A stretch of DNA of 44,854 nucleotides from an uncultured Planctomycetota bacterium (GTDB lineage Bacteria > Planctomycetota > UBA1135 > GCA-002686595), in contig CAIYPP010000142.1 of NCBI GenBank assembly GCA_903928115.1, forward strand, positions 1-44,854, written 5' to 3'. The notes under the pieces are model-generated. The model searched no databases. It was not told the origin of the DNA and worked only from the letters and a program-made list of their open reading frames with translations. Made by a program: the position numbers and the translations under genes. Below, in pieces: positions 17,453-24,838 of this stretch. Position 1 is the stretch's first letter, and each line of letters starts with the position of its first letter.

Positions 17453-19657
17453 GTGCAGATCACGAGCGTTGTGAAGTGGGCACTCGTCCTCGTTTTGCTC
17501 CTCGCACCTCGTGCGCGGGCGCAGGACGATGCGGCCAAGCTCCTCGAGGGTGTCTCGCTGTTCGAGCGGACCGGGATCCCGGGACCCCTCGCGGTCTTCG
17601 GCGACAAGGCGTTTCCGATCGTCGTTGCGGAGCACGCGGGACAGCGAGCCGCGATCGTCGCGGGCGGACGCATCGGAGCAGGCCGTGTCGTCGTGTTCGG
17701 GCACAACGGCTACGCCGGACCCGCAGCGAAGCGCCCCGGGCAGACCGCGCAGCTGATGGGCGCGCTCCTCGAGTGGGCCGCGAAGTCCAAGGCGCGCGGA
17801 CTCAAGGTCGGCACCCACGCCGGAATGTTCGGCGGCTTGTTCCGCGAGGCGGGCTTCGAAGTTGTCGAACTGCCGCGCGGAGCGAAGCCGGACGGCGTTG
17901 AGAAGCTCGACTTGATCGGCTGTGCGCCGCTCTCCCTCACCGACGAGGAGCAGGCTTGGCTCGGCGAGTGGGTCGCAAAGGGCGGTGGACTCCTGTGCGG
18001 CGACACGCCGTGGGGCTGGCTGCAAGGTCACCGCGGCGCGCGCGTCGAAGCGCAGCCGGGGCAGAAACTTGTCGCGCGCGCTGGGATCGCCTACGCGGAC
18101 GGCTACACGGGGGCGACCGACAAGACCGGCCACATCACGGTGGGTCCGACTTCGCCGCTGGTGCATGCGCAGCGCGCGCTCGACCTGCTCGTAGCGCTCG
18201 ACTCCGGAAAGGCGAGCGCAAGCGATGCGGACTTGGCGCAGGCGCAAGTGTCGCTGCAGCTCGCGCTGCGCTGGATGCCGGAGGGCGACGTCGACTTCCG
18301 CGAGAAGCTGGAGAAGCTCGTGAAGGCCCGCGAGCAGGAGCTCGTCGTGAGCGAGTCGCGGCCGCTCGCTCGCCAAGACGCGCTTCGGCGCGCGCTGATG
18401 GGCATCCAAGTCGAGATGCTCCGTCGGCTCCCGATCGCGAAGGTCAAGCCGCATGCGAGCGCCGCGGACTTTCCGGGCGACGTCGAAGCTCCGGCGCAGC
18501 TGGTCGCGCTGGAGATCGACACGAGTCTCGGCGGCTGGCATTCCACCGGCGCCTACGCGCGACCGGGCGCGAAGATCGAGCTTCAACTGCCCACGGAGGC
18601 GCTCGGTCGCGGCTTCGGTCTGCGCATCGGCTGCCACACCGACGGCCTGTGGCACCACGACCAATGGAAGCGAGTGCCCGAGATCACGGTCGAAGTGCCG
18701 GCGAGCGAGAAGTCCACGCTCGCAGCGAATCCCTTCGGCGGACCGATCTACGTGGTCGTGCCTGAAGGCTGCACGGCGGGTCGCGTGCGCGTCCAGATCC
18801 GCGGCGGCGTGCCGGCGCCGCGCTTCCTCTTGGGCGAAACATCGCTCGCAGAGTGGCGTGAAACGCAGCGTGCGCGCCCAGCCCCGTGGGCCGAGCTCGG
18901 CTCGCGCAAGTTGTGGATCAGCGTGCCCTCGAGTGCGGTTCGCGCTCTGGAAGACCCCGAGGCGCTGATGCGCTTCTGGGACGCTGCGCTCGACGCGCAG
19001 GCGGAGCTCGTCGGGATCCCCAAGGAGCGGCCGCGGCCCGAGCGCTTCGTCGCAGATCGCCAGATCAGCGCGGGCTACATGCACTCGGGCTATCCGGTGA
19101 TGACGCACCTCGATGTGATCGACGCCGTCGTCGATCGAGAGGGCCTGATCCGTGGCGAGCACATCTGGGGTTTCGTGCACGAGCTCGGCCACAACCTGCA
19201 GCGCGGCGAGTGGACGTTCGATGGCACGGGCGAGGTCACGAACAACGTGATCGGGCTCTACTCGATCGAGCGCATCTGTCAGCTCCCAGAAGGCGAGCGC
19301 GGACACCCGGGCGTGAACGAGCCTCCGTCGCTCGAGCGCTACATCGCCGCGGGCGCGAAGTTCGAGCAGTGGAAGTCGGACCCGTTCCTCGCGCTCTCGA
19401 TGTACGTTCAGGTGCGCGATGCCTTCGGCTGGGAGCCGTTCCAAAAGGCGTTCGCGAGCTATCTGCCGCTCGGAAAAGACGAGCGGCCCGCGAACGACGA
19501 CGAGAAGCGCGACATGTGGCTCGTGCGGCTCTCCGAAGCGACCGGCAAGAACCTCGGGCCCTTCTTTCAGGCCTGGGGCGTCCCGACGAGCGACAAGGCA
19601 CGCAAGTCGATCGAGCGCCTCCCCAAGTGGCTACCGGACGCGCTCGCCGAGAAGTAG
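17453..19657 (+). CDS. Secreted M60-family (TCAF-like) metallopeptidase
   Basis: This 734-residue protein starts at GTG with a GGAGAG ribosome site 7 bp upstream; a second GTG six codons later is possible. A signal peptide ends near PRARA. Residues about 25-250 form a glutamine-amidotransferase-like/ThuA-like domain (IVAGGRIGAGRVVVFGHNGY, GGGLLCGDTPWGW), as in TRPM8-associated-factor homologues. From about 340 on comes the M60 peptidase domain with the zinc motif HELGH (H576-H580) and the third ligand E594 in GTGEVTNN. M60 enzymes cut proteins near O-glycans, mucins being the known case. It follows cutC by 36 bp and converges with a GH95 fucosidase gene, fitting attack on fucosylated glycoproteins. 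Confidence 0.87.
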   Translation: MQITSVVKWALVLVLLLAPRARAQDDAAKLLEGVSLFERTGIPGPLAVFGDKAFPIVVAEHAGQRAAIVAGGRIGAGRVVVFGHNGYAGPAAKRPGQTAQLMGALLEWAAKSKARGLKVGTHAGMFGGLFREAGFEVVELPRGAKPDGVEKLDLIGCAPLSLTDEEQAWLGEWVAKGGGLLCGDTPWGWLQGHRGARVEAQPGQKLVARAGIAYADGYTGATDKTGHITVGPTSPLVHAQRALDLLVALDSGKASASDADLAQAQVSLQLALRWMPEGDVDFREKLEKLVKAREQELVVSESRPLARQDALRRALMGIQVEMLRRLPIAKVKPHASAADFPGDVEAPAQLVALEIDTSLGGWHSTGAYARPGAKIELQLPTEALGRGFGLRIGCHTDGLWHHDQWKRVPEITVEVPASEKSTLAANPFGGPIYVVVPEGCTAGRVRVQIRGGVPAPRFLLGETSLAEWRETQRARPAPWAELGSRKLWISVPSSAVRALEDPEALMRFWDAALDAQAELVGIPKERPRPERFVADRQISAGYMHSGYPVMTHLDVIDAVVDREGLIRGEHIWGFVHELGHNLQRGEWTFDGTGEVTNNVIGLYSIERICQLPEGERGHPGVNEPPSLERYIAAGAKFEQWKSDPFLALSMYVQVRDAFGWEPFQKAFASYLPLGKDERPANDDEKRDMWLVRLSEATGKNLGPFFQAWGVPTSDKARKSIERLPKWLPDALAEK

Positions 19658-19666
19658 CGTCGCCTT

Positions 19667-21895
19667 TCAGTCGGCGCGCACGAGGGTCACGACTTCGCCC
19701 GGCTTGAGAGAGCCGACGAGCTCCGAACCACGCCGTTCGAGCGCCGGACCTTCGCTGCGGAAGTTCGCGTCCGCGAACGGATCGCGTAGGCGCAGGACTC
19801 CGCCTTTCTCCGAGCGAATCCTCACGCGCCGAGTGAGACCGTCCCTGCGGACAGCGGAGACGTGCAGTGCACCTTCTGCACGGAGGTCGCGAAACTCGAC
19901 GTTCTTCCAACGCTCGCTCGTCACTGGGAAGACCCGCACGACACCGCCCCAGCTCTGCAACAGCATTTCGTGCACGGCTTGGGCGGCGAGCATGTTGCCC
20001 TCGAGCGTGAAGGGTCGATACGTGAACTTCGAATAGCCCTTGCCGGACTGATCGCCGTTCAAGTGAAAGCCGTTGCGGCCTGTGAACGCGAGGTACTTCT
20101 CGAGGTAGCCGAGCGCGGACTCGCCGCGACCGGCGCGGGCGAGCATGCATGCGAACCACGAGAAGCTGTAGCCGGTCCACCAGTCCGTACCGCGCGCTTC
20201 GAGCTGCGCGAGCGTGGCGTCGAGGATCTTGCGGTCGACGTCGCTCCCTTCGGCGTGGATCAGACCGAGCGGGTACAAGGCGAGAGCATGGGAGAAGTGA
20301 CGGTGCGACTGGTCATAAGGAAAGCCGCGCGCGAAGGTCAGCGCGCCGCTCGCGGGATCCACGTCGAGGGGCTCGAGCCGCGCGAGCCGTCCGCTCCACT
20401 GTTCGCGCTCTTCCGTGCGGCCCAAGGCCGAGGCTTGCTCGGCGAGCGCCGCGAAAAGCCAGCGTAGGAGCGCTTGATCGTAGTTTGAGTTTGGCGGGAG
20501 CCAGCTCTTGCGCGAGTTGTCGAAAATCTCCGGGCTCGATGAGAGCGGCAGACGCCACGCTCCGTCTTTGTCGACGACGAGCAGCTCCGAGAGCGCGCGG
20601 CCCGCGGCGCTGCACCACGGATAGGCGACGTGCTCCAAGAACTCGCGATCGAGCGTGTAGCGCCAGTGCTCGTCGAACAGAAGTGCGAGCCACGCCGTGT
20701 TCGTCGGCGAGAGCGAGTACTGTCCCCAGCCCCCCATCGCGCGACCGCCGAGCGTCATCACTCCGGGCACGACAAGACCGTCCACCTCATAGAACGAGCG
20801 CGCAAACTGCTCGAAGCGCGGACGCAGAGAGGCGAGGTGCTGCAGGAAGCACAGCCCAGCGTCGCCGTGCCCCATCGGCAGCTGAGCGATGTAGGTAGTC
20901 TGCGTGTTGAGATCGTTGTGGTAGTCGCCTTTCCACGGCGGCAAGCCGCCGGAGTCGGCCGTCCAAAGACCCTGCAGCGCGATCGGCGCGCCGCCGCGTC
21001 CGAGACGATCGACGCGCGACCCCGCGCCGTAGAGATAGCGCACGAGGTCGTACTGACGCTGAATCGCTGCGTCGGGCACGGACACGCTCGACACGCTCCA
21101 ATGGCTCGCCCACCAGACTTCGTGCTGCTGCGTACGGAGCTCCTCGTACGAGGACGAGAGCGCTTGGTCGAGCGCCCTTCGCACCCAACGCACATCCTTG
21201 GATTCCGCGCCGTTCCGCTCGAGCGCGACGAGGAACGTTGTCCCCGCGTCATCGGCGCGCTCCGCGATGGCGACCGAATAGCTCATGCCGTCCGCGGCTC
21301 GCTGCACGAACCAGCGCACGTTTCCCTCAGAGCCTTCGCTCGCCTCTGGGTATCCGAGCTGCACGACAGCCTTCGATGAGCGGAGCTTCACCTGCGGCCG
21401 CGCGCCGTCGACACGGATCGCGACGACGTTGCCCGTCGCGCTTGCATGCGCCCGAACGCGCGCACCGACGAGCTCGACCGTCGCCTCGGCGCGCGCGAGG
21501 TCGAGCGTGAAGCGCTGCGCGACCACTCCTTCGGGGAACTCGAGCTCCAGTCGGCCACCGGGGAGCTTCGTCGGATAAGGAACCGTGTCGTAGGGAACGT
21601 CGAAGAGCTCGTGCAATTTCTCCTGCGGACCGCTCGCGACGAGCTGCTTCATCGTCGCGTAGTTCCAGTCCTCGCGCTGCAGCGTCGCGGGCGTGCGCTC
21701 GTCCCACAGGTCTCCGCGATCGAGCGAGAAGCGCAGCGTGCGATCCTCGCCCCACACGAGCACGCCGAGCGCGCCGTTGCCGAGCGGCAGCGCTTCGTCC
21801 CAGCGCGCGATCGGCGCTTCGAGAACGAGCGGAGCAGGCGCGTGCTGTGTGCCCGCAAGCTGCGGGAGCGGTACGAGGAAGAGCAGCTCAAGCAT
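19667..21895 (-). CDS. GH95-family alpha-L-fucosidase, exported
   Basis: This 742-residue protein starts at MLELLFLVPLPQLAG, a short signal peptide. An in-frame ATG 95 codons upstream would only read antisense through the mutarotase gene. The N-terminal beta domain has WDEALPLGNGALGVLVWG and LDRGDLWDER. The (alpha/alpha)6 domain has GLWTADSGGLPPWKGDYHNDLN (307-330, GH95 active-site strand), PLSSSPEIFD with the likely general acid E456, and HRHFSHALALYPLG (531-544). GH95 enzymes release L-fucose or L-galactose from glycan ends, usually alpha-1,2-linked fucose, by inversion. Where the usual strand reads NxN, this one reads N-D-L-N, with an Asp (D328) aligned by eye to the first catalytic Asn. 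The gene overlaps the mutarotase gene by 8 bp. Confidence 0.87.
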   Translation of the reverse strand: MLELLFLVPLPQLAGTQHAPAPLVLEAPIARWDEALPLGNGALGVLVWGEDRTLRFSLDRGDLWDERTPATLQREDWNYATMKQLVASGPQEKLHELFDVPYDTVPYPTKLPGGRLELEFPEGVVAQRFTLDLARAEATVELVGARVRAHASATGNVVAIRVDGARPQVKLRSSKAVVQLGYPEASEGSEGNVRWFVQRAADGMSYSVAIAERADDAGTTFLVALERNGAESKDVRWVRRALDQALSSSYEELRTQQHEVWWASHWSVSSVSVPDAAIQRQYDLVRYLYGAGSRVDRLGRGGAPIALQGLWTADSGGLPPWKGDYHNDLNTQTTYIAQLPMGHGDAGLCFLQHLASLRPRFEQFARSFYEVDGLVVPGVMTLGGRAMGGWGQYSLSPTNTAWLALLFDEHWRYTLDREFLEHVAYPWCSAAGRALSELLVVDKDGAWRLPLSSSPEIFDNSRKSWLPPNSNYDQALLRWLFAALAEQASALGRTEEREQWSGRLARLEPLDVDPASGALTFARGFPYDQSHRHFSHALALYPLGLIHAEGSDVDRKILDATLAQLEARGTDWWTGYSFSWFACMLARAGRGESALGYLEKYLAFTGRNGFHLNGDQSGKGYSKFTYRPFTLEGNMLAAQAVHEMLLQSWGGVVRVFPVTSERWKNVEFRDLRAEGALHVSAVRRDGLTRRVRIRSEKGGVLRLRDPFADANFRSEGPALERRGSELVGSLKPGEVVTLVRAD

Positions 21896-22226
21896 GGTGA
21901 AACACCTCGCGCATCGAGGTCCACCACTCGCCCGGTGCGCGCGCGGCGAGGGGGTCTTGGCAAGGCTCGGTGAGCTTCCACCAGCGCTGCGTCTCGGGAT
22001 CCGCGGCCATTCGCGCCATGTCAGCAGCGAAGTCGACGCCGAAATACTCGAAGTAGGCGAAAAGATAGTCACGGCCGTCGTCGAGGCGCTGCAGGAAGAT
22101 CGAGTAGTTGCGCAGGTTGCAGTCCGTGATGCGCGCGAGCACCGATGGCCACACCGCAGAGTGCAGGCGCACGTACTCATCGACTTTGTCCGGCTGCAGC
22201 CGGATCACCATTCCGTAGCGTCTCAT
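21888..22226 (-). CDS. L-rhamnose/L-fucose mutarotase family protein (RhaM-like)
   Basis: This 112-residue protein begins MRRYGMVIRLQPDKVDEYVRLH and continues through WPSVLARITDCNLRNYSIFL and FAYFEYFG to WWKLTEPCQDPL, the full length of the COG3254 (RhaM) mutarotase family. These dimeric proteins speed up interconversion of alpha and beta anomers of 6-deoxy sugars. The start was set at the ATG before RRYG, because the eight residues in front of it are not conserved-looking. Its end overlaps the GH95 fucosidase start by 8 bp. The pairing with a fucosidase and a fucose pathway makes L-fucose the likely substrate; a family member is part of the Xanthomonas L-fucose cluster. Confidence 0.88.
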   Translation of the reverse strand: MRRYGMVIRLQPDKVDEYVRLHSAVWPSVLARITDCNLRNYSIFLQRLDDGRDYLFAYFEYFGVDFAADMARMAADPETQRWWKLTEPCQDPLAARAPGEWWTSMREVFHHA

Positions 22227-22264
22227 GGCGAGACTGTAGCGCGCCCGCACGCTACAAAGACGAC

Positions 22265-23350
22265 ATGATCGCAGCGCTGCTCCTCGCTCTGGCTGAGCTC
22301 CAACAGATCGACCTCGCGTCGGACTCCGCGCGGCAAGTGATCGTCGACCGCGAGCCTGGCAAGTACCTCGGCCATCCGACGACGGCGCTCTTGGGCGACG
22401 GACGCACGATCCTGTGTGCGTATCCGGAAGGTCACGGCCGTGGCGCGATTCGCATCGTGCGCAGCGAAGACGGTGGGCGCACTTGGAGCAGACCGCAGGC
22501 GGTTCCCGCGAGCTTCGCGACGAGCTTGGAGACCCCGACGCTGCACCGCTTCGTGAAGCCCGACGGCGGCGAGCGCGTCCTGCTCTTCTCCGGCCTCTAT
22601 CCGGCGCGCTGCTCGCGCTCGGAAGACGGCGGCCGAACGTGGACCGAGCTCGAGCCCATCGGCGACTTCGGCGGCATCGTGGTGATGTCTTCGGTGGTGC
22701 GAGTCGCCGATGGCTCGCTCGTGGCGCTGTTTCACGACGACGGGAGATTCTTGAAGCGGGACGGCAAGGCCGCGGGCACGTTCACGCTGCTGCAGTCGGT
22801 CTCCCGCGACTTGGGACTCACATGGAGCGCGCCGACGGCTCCGTGGAGCGGAAGCGACGTTCATCTCTGCGAACCCGGCGCCGTCCGCTCGCCGGATGGA
22901 AAGCAGTTGCTGATGCTCCTGCGCGAGAATCGACGCCGCACGCAGTCGCAGTTCATGACGAGCGACGACGAAGCACGCACGTGGAGCACGCCGCGCGAGG
23001 CGGCTTCCGCTCTCACCGGGGATCGCCATGTCGCGTCGTACGCTCTCGATGGGCGGCTCGTGGTCACGTTCCGCGACGTCGCGAAGGAGAGCCCCACGCG
23101 CGGCGACTGGGTCGTGTGGGTCGGGCGCTACGAGGACATCGCGAGCGGCGGCGCAGGTGCCTACCGCGCACGCCTGATGGACAACTTCAGCGACTGGGAC
23201 TGCGGCTACGCGGGGCTCGAAGTGCTCGCGGACGGCACGTTCGTCGCGACCAGCTACGGGACGTGGACGCAGGGTGAAAAGCCCTACATCGTGAGCGTGC
23301 GCTTCACCTTGGCGGAGCTCGACGCGCGGCTCGCGCCGACGGCGCGCTAG
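22265..23350 (+). CDS. Asp-box sialidase-superfamily protein
   Basis: This 361-residue beta-propeller protein has four Asp-boxes: SEDGGRTW at 67-74 and 119-126, SRDLGLTW at 180-187 and SDDEARTW at 233-240. MIAALLLALAELQQ may be a weak signal peptide. True GH33 sialidases carry an FRIP/YRIP arginine motif before the first Asp-box, but here that place reads KYLGHPTTALLGDG. The protein belongs to a group often labelled exo-alpha-sialidase whose real substrate is unknown. FRDVAK (269-274) and the acidic WDCGYAGLEV are conserved-looking. It is divergent from the mutarotase gene with 38 bp between them, sharing a promoter space with the fucosidase unit. Confidence 0.75.
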   Translation: MIAALLLALAELQQIDLASDSARQVIVDREPGKYLGHPTTALLGDGRTILCAYPEGHGRGAIRIVRSEDGGRTWSRPQAVPASFATSLETPTLHRFVKPDGGERVLLFSGLYPARCSRSEDGGRTWTELEPIGDFGGIVVMSSVVRVADGSLVALFHDDGRFLKRDGKAAGTFTLLQSVSRDLGLTWSAPTAPWSGSDVHLCEPGAVRSPDGKQLLMLLRENRRRTQSQFMTSDDEARTWSTPREAASALTGDRHVASYALDGRLVVTFRDVAKESPTRGDWVVWVGRYEDIASGGAGAYRARLMDNFSDWDCGYAGLEVLADGTFVATSYGTWTQGEKPYIVSVRFTLAELDARLAPTAR

Positions 23351-23453
23351 ACTCCGAGCACGCCCCAGTTTCCGACGATTTCATGAAACCGAGTCCACCG
23401 CGGCCTTTACCCCCACGGAAGCGCCCACGGTCGACACACTCACGGAGACAACT

Positions 23454-23717
23454 ATGAAAGCCCATCGCGGAACGCTCGTCCTCATCCTCGGCATCCTGTC
23501 GCTGATCTGCTGCGGCCTGCTCGGAATTCCGGCATGGATCATGGGCAACTCCGACCTCAAAGAGATGAGCGCGGGAACCATGGATTCGAGCGGTCAGGGC
23601 ATCACCAATGCGGGCAAGATCTGCGGGATCGTTGGAACCATCCTCGGTGCCCTGCAGCTCCTCGCCCTCTTGGTCTACGCCCTCATCTTGATGGGTTTGA
23701 TCGCTTCGTTTGCCTGA
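23454..23717 (+). CDS. Small DUF4190-like membrane protein
   Basis: This 87-residue protein has two hydrophobic segments, at about 7-30 (TLVLILGILSLICCGLLGIP) and about 57-85. Between them is the short polar stretch MGNSDLKEMSAGTMDSSGQG, followed by KICGIVGTILG. This is the layout of DUF4190 proteins, where a 'LGILSL...G..AIxxG...' helix pair surrounds a small loop. Function is unknown. A GGAG ribosome site precedes the ATG. Its stop overlaps the start of the next gene, so the two are probably made together. Confidence 0.75.
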   Translation: MKAHRGTLVLILGILSLICCGLLGIPAWIMGNSDLKEMSAGTMDSSGQGITNAGKICGIVGTILGALQLLALLVYALILMGLIASFA

Positions 23718-24135
23718 TCCGGTGCGCTTCACGCTTCGCAGGGTCCCGGCTTCGCGCTTGCCCGATGCTCCGCGCTGGGTGATCGCCGTCGTCGCTGCTT
23801 GGGGAGCGTTGGTCGGCGGCAGTGTCTGGCTCGCAAGCAAGTACGACGCGAACTTCGTGCTGTGCCAGTTCAAGCGCCTCACGAATCGGCCGTGCCCAGG
23901 CTGCGGTTCGACGCGCGGTGTCCTCGCGCTGATCGAAGGACGGCCGATCGACGCATGGCTCTGGAACCCGTTGGTGATGAGCGCGCTCGCGGTGCTCGCG
24001 AGCTTGACGCTGCTCCGCGCGGCCACAGCGAAGCGGCTGGTGCTCGATCTCGATGAGACGGCGCGGGCGCTGCTTCTGGGCCTCGGAGTGCTCGCGATCG
24101 CCGCCAACTGGCTGTGGCTCTGGGACCGCGCGTAG
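23710..24135 (+). CDS. DUF2752 membrane protein
   Basis: This roughly 141-residue protein has the DUF2752 signature CQFKRLTNRPCPGCGSTRGVL, where the PCPGCGxTR block is the family hallmark and may bind metal or form a disulfide. Hydrophobic segments lie at about 22-42, 84-104 and 118-138. The start is uncertain. A TTG at 23710 overlaps the stop of the preceding gene; a GTG four codons later (23722) would also work. Function is unknown. DUF2752 genes often sit beside other small membrane-protein genes, as here. Confidence 0.8.
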   Translation: MPDPVRFTLRRVPASRLPDAPRWVIAVVAAWGALVGGSVWLASKYDANFVLCQFKRLTNRPCPGCGSTRGVLALIEGRPIDAWLWNPLVMSALAVLASLTLLRAATAKRLVLDLDETARALLLGLGVLAIAANWLWLWDRA

Positions 24136-24185
24136 CGGGCTTCCGGAGGGGCGCGCGGGGCTCGGGACGGGTTCAGGGCGCCACC

Positions 24186-24205
24186 TAGGCCCACGCGCGG
24201 GCCTA
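24186..24205 (+). terminator. Perfect 7-bp hairpin after the DUF2752 gene
   Basis: TAGGCCC and GGGCCTA form an exact 7-bp stem around a 6-base loop, 50 bp past the DUF2752 stop. No T-run follows. It could end the upstream transcript or mark the left edge of the structured block that comes next. Confidence 0.4.
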
Positions 24206-24450
24206 TGACACATCTGCAGGTTGCGGGAACGGCGGAAATTGCCGAAGATCTCCCCTGTACATCCGGAGTGACCCGCGAGTTGCGGGTCCGGCAACCTGGG
24301 AGGACATCCCAAGGTGCCTTGCGCGCCCGAGAGGGCGAACGATGTGGCCGAGGTCCCGCTAGGGAACCGAGGCAACGAAGTGTCCCGCGGTGGCCCGCAA
24401 GGGCTGCAGCGCTCCGGTGGAGTTGCTCGTCATCGACCGAGGACACCACC
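24206..24450 (+). ncRNA. Candidate structured RNA upstream of a small integrase-arm-like gene
   Basis: This 245-bp stretch has no credible codon structure but is dense in exact complementary pairs. An 8-bp closing stem (24217-24224 with 24291-24298) encloses hairpins at 24230-24244, 24250-24268 and 24271-24287 (6 bp). It is followed by 24298-24310, then a CGCCC stem capped by a GAGA tetraloop (24324-24337) and a ggtccc/ggg-acc hairpin (24352-24368). A 6-bp stem (24380-24385 with 24441-24446) encloses a GCCC stem with a GCAA tetraloop (24393-24404) and a ctcc/ggag hairpin. Two GNRA loops and nested stems are typical of large functional RNAs. Some pairs are alternatives rather than simultaneous. 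I recognise no known family. A long 5' untranslated leader of the next gene is the other reading. Confidence 0.45.
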
Positions 24451-24729
24451 GTGAAGAAGAAGCGTCCGACCGCTTTTACCCGCTCCATCGGCCCCGCTAC
24501 GCATCCCGACCACCACCTGTGGCGCAATGGGAGGCTGTGGTGGGTCGCGTTCACCTACCACACGTCCGAGCATCGCAAGCGGCGGCTGCGCGCGTCGCTC
24601 GGCACGACGGATGTGCGCGAAGCGCGCGCGCTGCGCGACGCCCTGATGGCCGAGACGGCGAAGGAGGCGGGCAAGCAATTGTCGCTGCGATTTCCGCACT
24701 ACGGCTCGAACGGCCCGCAAGCCGCGTAA
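24451..24729 (+). CDS. Small basic protein resembling the N-terminal arm of tyrosine recombinases
   Basis: This 92-residue protein starts at GTG (MKKKRPTAFTRS). The core HLWRNGRLWWVAFTYHT, then KRRLRASLGTTDVREARALRDALMAE, resembles the arm/DUF6538-like DNA-binding segment at the start of phage integrases. There a 'hLyrrgxxWwxrf...' hairpin is followed by 'RxSLGTxdxxEARrrA'. No catalytic recombinase domain follows, so it is either a stand-alone DNA- or RNA-binding protein or a remnant. The frame stays open upstream to 24205, but that part translates the RNA-like block into Arg/Pro-rich text and was excluded. It sits between the candidate RNA and a 57-nt hairpin, suggesting one genetic unit. 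Confidence 0.6.
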   Translation: MKKKRPTAFTRSIGPATHPDHHLWRNGRLWWVAFTYHTSEHRKRRLRASLGTTDVREARALRDALMAETAKEAGKQLSLRFPHYGSNGPQAA

Positions 24730-24761
24730 GCGCGGAGCACGCAGGCGCCCAAGGCGCGGGG

Positions 24762-24818
24762 GCCTCCCGAGCCGCACCGAGTCCCATGGGTGAGCGTGGG
24801 ACTTGGGGCTCGGGGGGC
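24762..24818 (+). terminator. 57-nt near-perfect hairpin after the small integrase-arm-like gene
   Basis: Arms 24762-24773 and 24807-24818 pair over 12 bp, and arms 24777-24786 and 24797-24806 over 10 bp. There is one G-T wobble in each part, a 3-base bulge (24774-24776) and a 10-base loop. It lies 33 bp after the small gene and 21 bp before the PAC2 gene. No T-run follows. It may be a terminator, a processed RNA end, or the right end of a mobile unit. Confidence 0.6.
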
Positions 24819-24838
24819 TCCCGTCCTAGGAGACGTGC

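Noticed and set aside
23379..23388. Perfect 10-bp palindrome TTTCATGAAA before the DUF4190-like gene
   Set aside because: It could be an operator, but it is short, occurs once, and no regulator gene is nearby; not enough to call.
24205..24450. N-terminal extension of the small integrase-arm-like protein
   Set aside because: The frame is open, but its translation is Arg/Pro-rich and the DNA is better explained by base-paired RNA; the similarity begins only after the GTG at 24451.
24206..24450. Known structured RNAs such as RNase P, tmRNA, SRP RNA, 6S RNA, group I or II introns
   Set aside because: None of the conserved core sequences I know for these (for example the RNase P or SRP loop motifs, or intron domain V) is visible; a covariance search would decide.
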